From the NCBI GenBank assembly GCA_003194525.1, contig NBIV01000207.1, positions 62,001 through 126,000 of the forward strand: a DNA stretch of 64,000 bases. Reading direction: 5' to 3'. Origin of the DNA: Gracilariopsis chorda (Eukaryota > Rhodophyta > Florideophyceae > Gracilariales > Gracilariaceae). The notes beneath the pieces were generated by a model. The model had not been told where the DNA came from. It made no database searches and saw only the letters and a list, made by a program, of their open reading frames with translations. Below are positions 63,048 through 64,000 of this stretch, one piece after another. Numbering within the stretch: the first letter of the stretch is position 1; each line of letters starts with the position of its first letter. The translations under genes were made by a program, and so were the position numbers.

Positions 63048-63790
63048 TGTAGTGTGTATATGAACTACGCCCCACAATGGTGGGTATGGACACGTGGGAC
63101 ACGGTTTTGGGTCAATTGGCGGTTGGCCACAGTAGTGGATGTTGCCACGGAATGTGGAGTATTTTAGTTAATTTTATTTATTATTTTCACACCCATTTCT
63201 GGGAAGCTAGTACTTAGTGCGACGGCGCACTGCCGTCGCACCAGTAAACCTTCCCCAACAAGGGACCCCAACCTGGGGAATTGGCTCTGAGCTTTACCGC
63301 CTCCGCGTGTTCTCAACTCCTCCTTGGAGGGAAGCACCGTAGTGTACGGAAGTTCACCCCCCTTGCACATCTAAAGGAGACCCATCATTGGGAGTACTAA
63401 TTGTTCCAATCATATTGGTGTTTCGCCCTGTATAGGGAGTCCTGTCCACCGGCATTGCCGTATCTACTCGTCGCTCTCGCGACCCACTTGTCCTTCCTCT
63501 TTCCCCTTTTTAGGGTAGCACCTCCCGCTATCCGCGGCCCTCGTGTGCGCATCCACTCACACACCCCCACTTACGTGGAAACATACCTCTACTGAGGATC
63601 ACGCCCCGCTCACGCGGATACCGATTCTTCGCCTTCACCTCCCTGCGCGAGTCGCGACAGGTGTCCCTGGTCTTACAAACCGGCTTCGCCGTGACACCTC
63701 TGGGAGGGCTCTACCCAACTGGGTTCACCTCGTGAGAGGAAGATCCCGGACGTCTTTCGGTGTTTTTCCCCTTTGGGGCATTGCACCACA
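63048..63790 (+). repeat. Presumed 5' LTR of the fourth gypsy element
   Basis: 743 bp between TGTAGTGTGTATATG and TTGCACCACA, comparable to the 700-719 bp LTRs of the second element. The paired LTR lies beyond the window. Confidence 0.65.
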
Positions 63791-63793
63791 AAG

Positions 63794-63815
63794 TGGTCTC
63801 CCGACCTAGAATCGG
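63794..63815 (+). promoter_or_regulatory. Primer-binding site of the fourth gypsy element
   Basis: TGGTCTCCCGACCTAGAA begins three bases after the LTR. The best preserved copy of this site in the window. Confidence 0.6.
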
Positions 63816-63895
63816 TTTTTGCTTTCCCTCTTACGAGGTTTGTTTTCATTCACCGGAAGTTCCGTGATCGTTTCCCGTCGTAACGGTATTTTCTC

Positions 63896-64000
63896 ATGTC
63901 GAGAAATCCCTCCGACGCGGAGCCAGTGGTTACGCGTAGTCGCTCCCGCGACAACGCGGACACTTCCGAAGTTCGGTTCGTACCCCGTATCCCTATACGG
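63896..64000 (+). CDS. gag N terminus, partial
   Basis: ATG 63896 (MSRNPSDAEPVVTRSRSRD) opens a frame without stop to the window end (35 codons). The basic, Arg/Ser-rich start fits a gag of this family. This copy may be younger than the second and third elements. Confidence 0.6.
   Translation, partial: MSRNPSDAEPVVTRSRSRDNADTSEVRFVPRIPIR

Larger units (their letters stand above)
63048..64000 (+). mobile_element. Fourth gypsy element, 5' end (runs off the window)
   Basis: A presumed LTR (63048-63790), primer-binding region and gag start are visible. The family ends TGTAGTG and TTGCACCACA match the second element. Confidence 0.75.

Noticed and set aside
1..64000. tRNA or rRNA genes, CRISPR arrays
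   Set aside because: I saw no tRNA cloverleaf with a T-loop GGTTCGA-type core, no rRNA signature and no spaced identical repeats of CRISPR type. A covariance-model scan would be decisive.

Overview
The window is nuclear DNA of a eukaryote with small, intron-poor genes between decaying transposons. The two genes with introns I could resolve (a translin/TRAX factor and a SNAP25-type SNARE) have introns of only 57-106 bp, and one contains a TACTAAC branch point. Plastid- and mitochondrion-style presequences, a DUF2064 glycosyltransferase of the type linked to arsenosugar synthesis, and the gene-island/transposon layout suggest a red alga, perhaps a florideophyte such as Chondrus. That assignment is inference; no marker in the window proves it.

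Layout: (1) 1-2422: MULE/FAR1-like transposase remnant on the minus strand, then non-coding DNA. (2) 2423-9692: complete Ty3/gypsy element with 170-bp LTRs, an ACGAG target duplication, a gag-pol frame broken by four in-frame stops, an intact 406-codon ANTISENSE ORF between pol and the 3' LTR, and a GC-rich tandem-repeat block. (3) 11287-33012: gene island: TRAX, an unrecognised ORF, SNAP25-like SNARE, UTP22/NOL6, mitochondrial bL32, a cyclin, DUF2064 glycosyltransferase, a short-chain dehydrogenase, an unrecognised protein with a plastid-type presequence and an internal duplication, organellar asparaginyl-tRNA synthetase, TOM40, an unrecognised mitochondrial-type protein, and COQ5. (4) 33091-42895: a second, older gypsy element (AGAAA target duplication) inserted 78 bp upstream of COQ5; it also carries antisense coding sequence between pol and the 3' LTR. 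(5) 42897-49450: decayed pogo-like and PIF/Harbinger-like DNA transposon remnants. (6) 49454-53564: 5' part of a third gypsy element, cut by a minus-strand Ty1/copia element (53565-59651). (7) 61592-62620: a five-finger C2H2 zinc-finger gene. (8) 63048-64000: LTR and gag start of a fourth gypsy element running off the window.

The host genes are mostly housekeeping functions: ribosome biogenesis, mitochondrial import and translation, ubiquinone synthesis, vesicle fusion and small-RNA processing. They stand alone or in tight convergent or divergent pairs; one convergent pair overlaps by 11 bp at its stop codons.

The most unusual object is the antisense ORF of the first retroelement. Its predicted protein starts MARTKPTAKKT, closely matching the histone H3 tail, followed by a chromodomain-like stretch, a papain-like Cys/His/Asp pattern and a basic C terminus.
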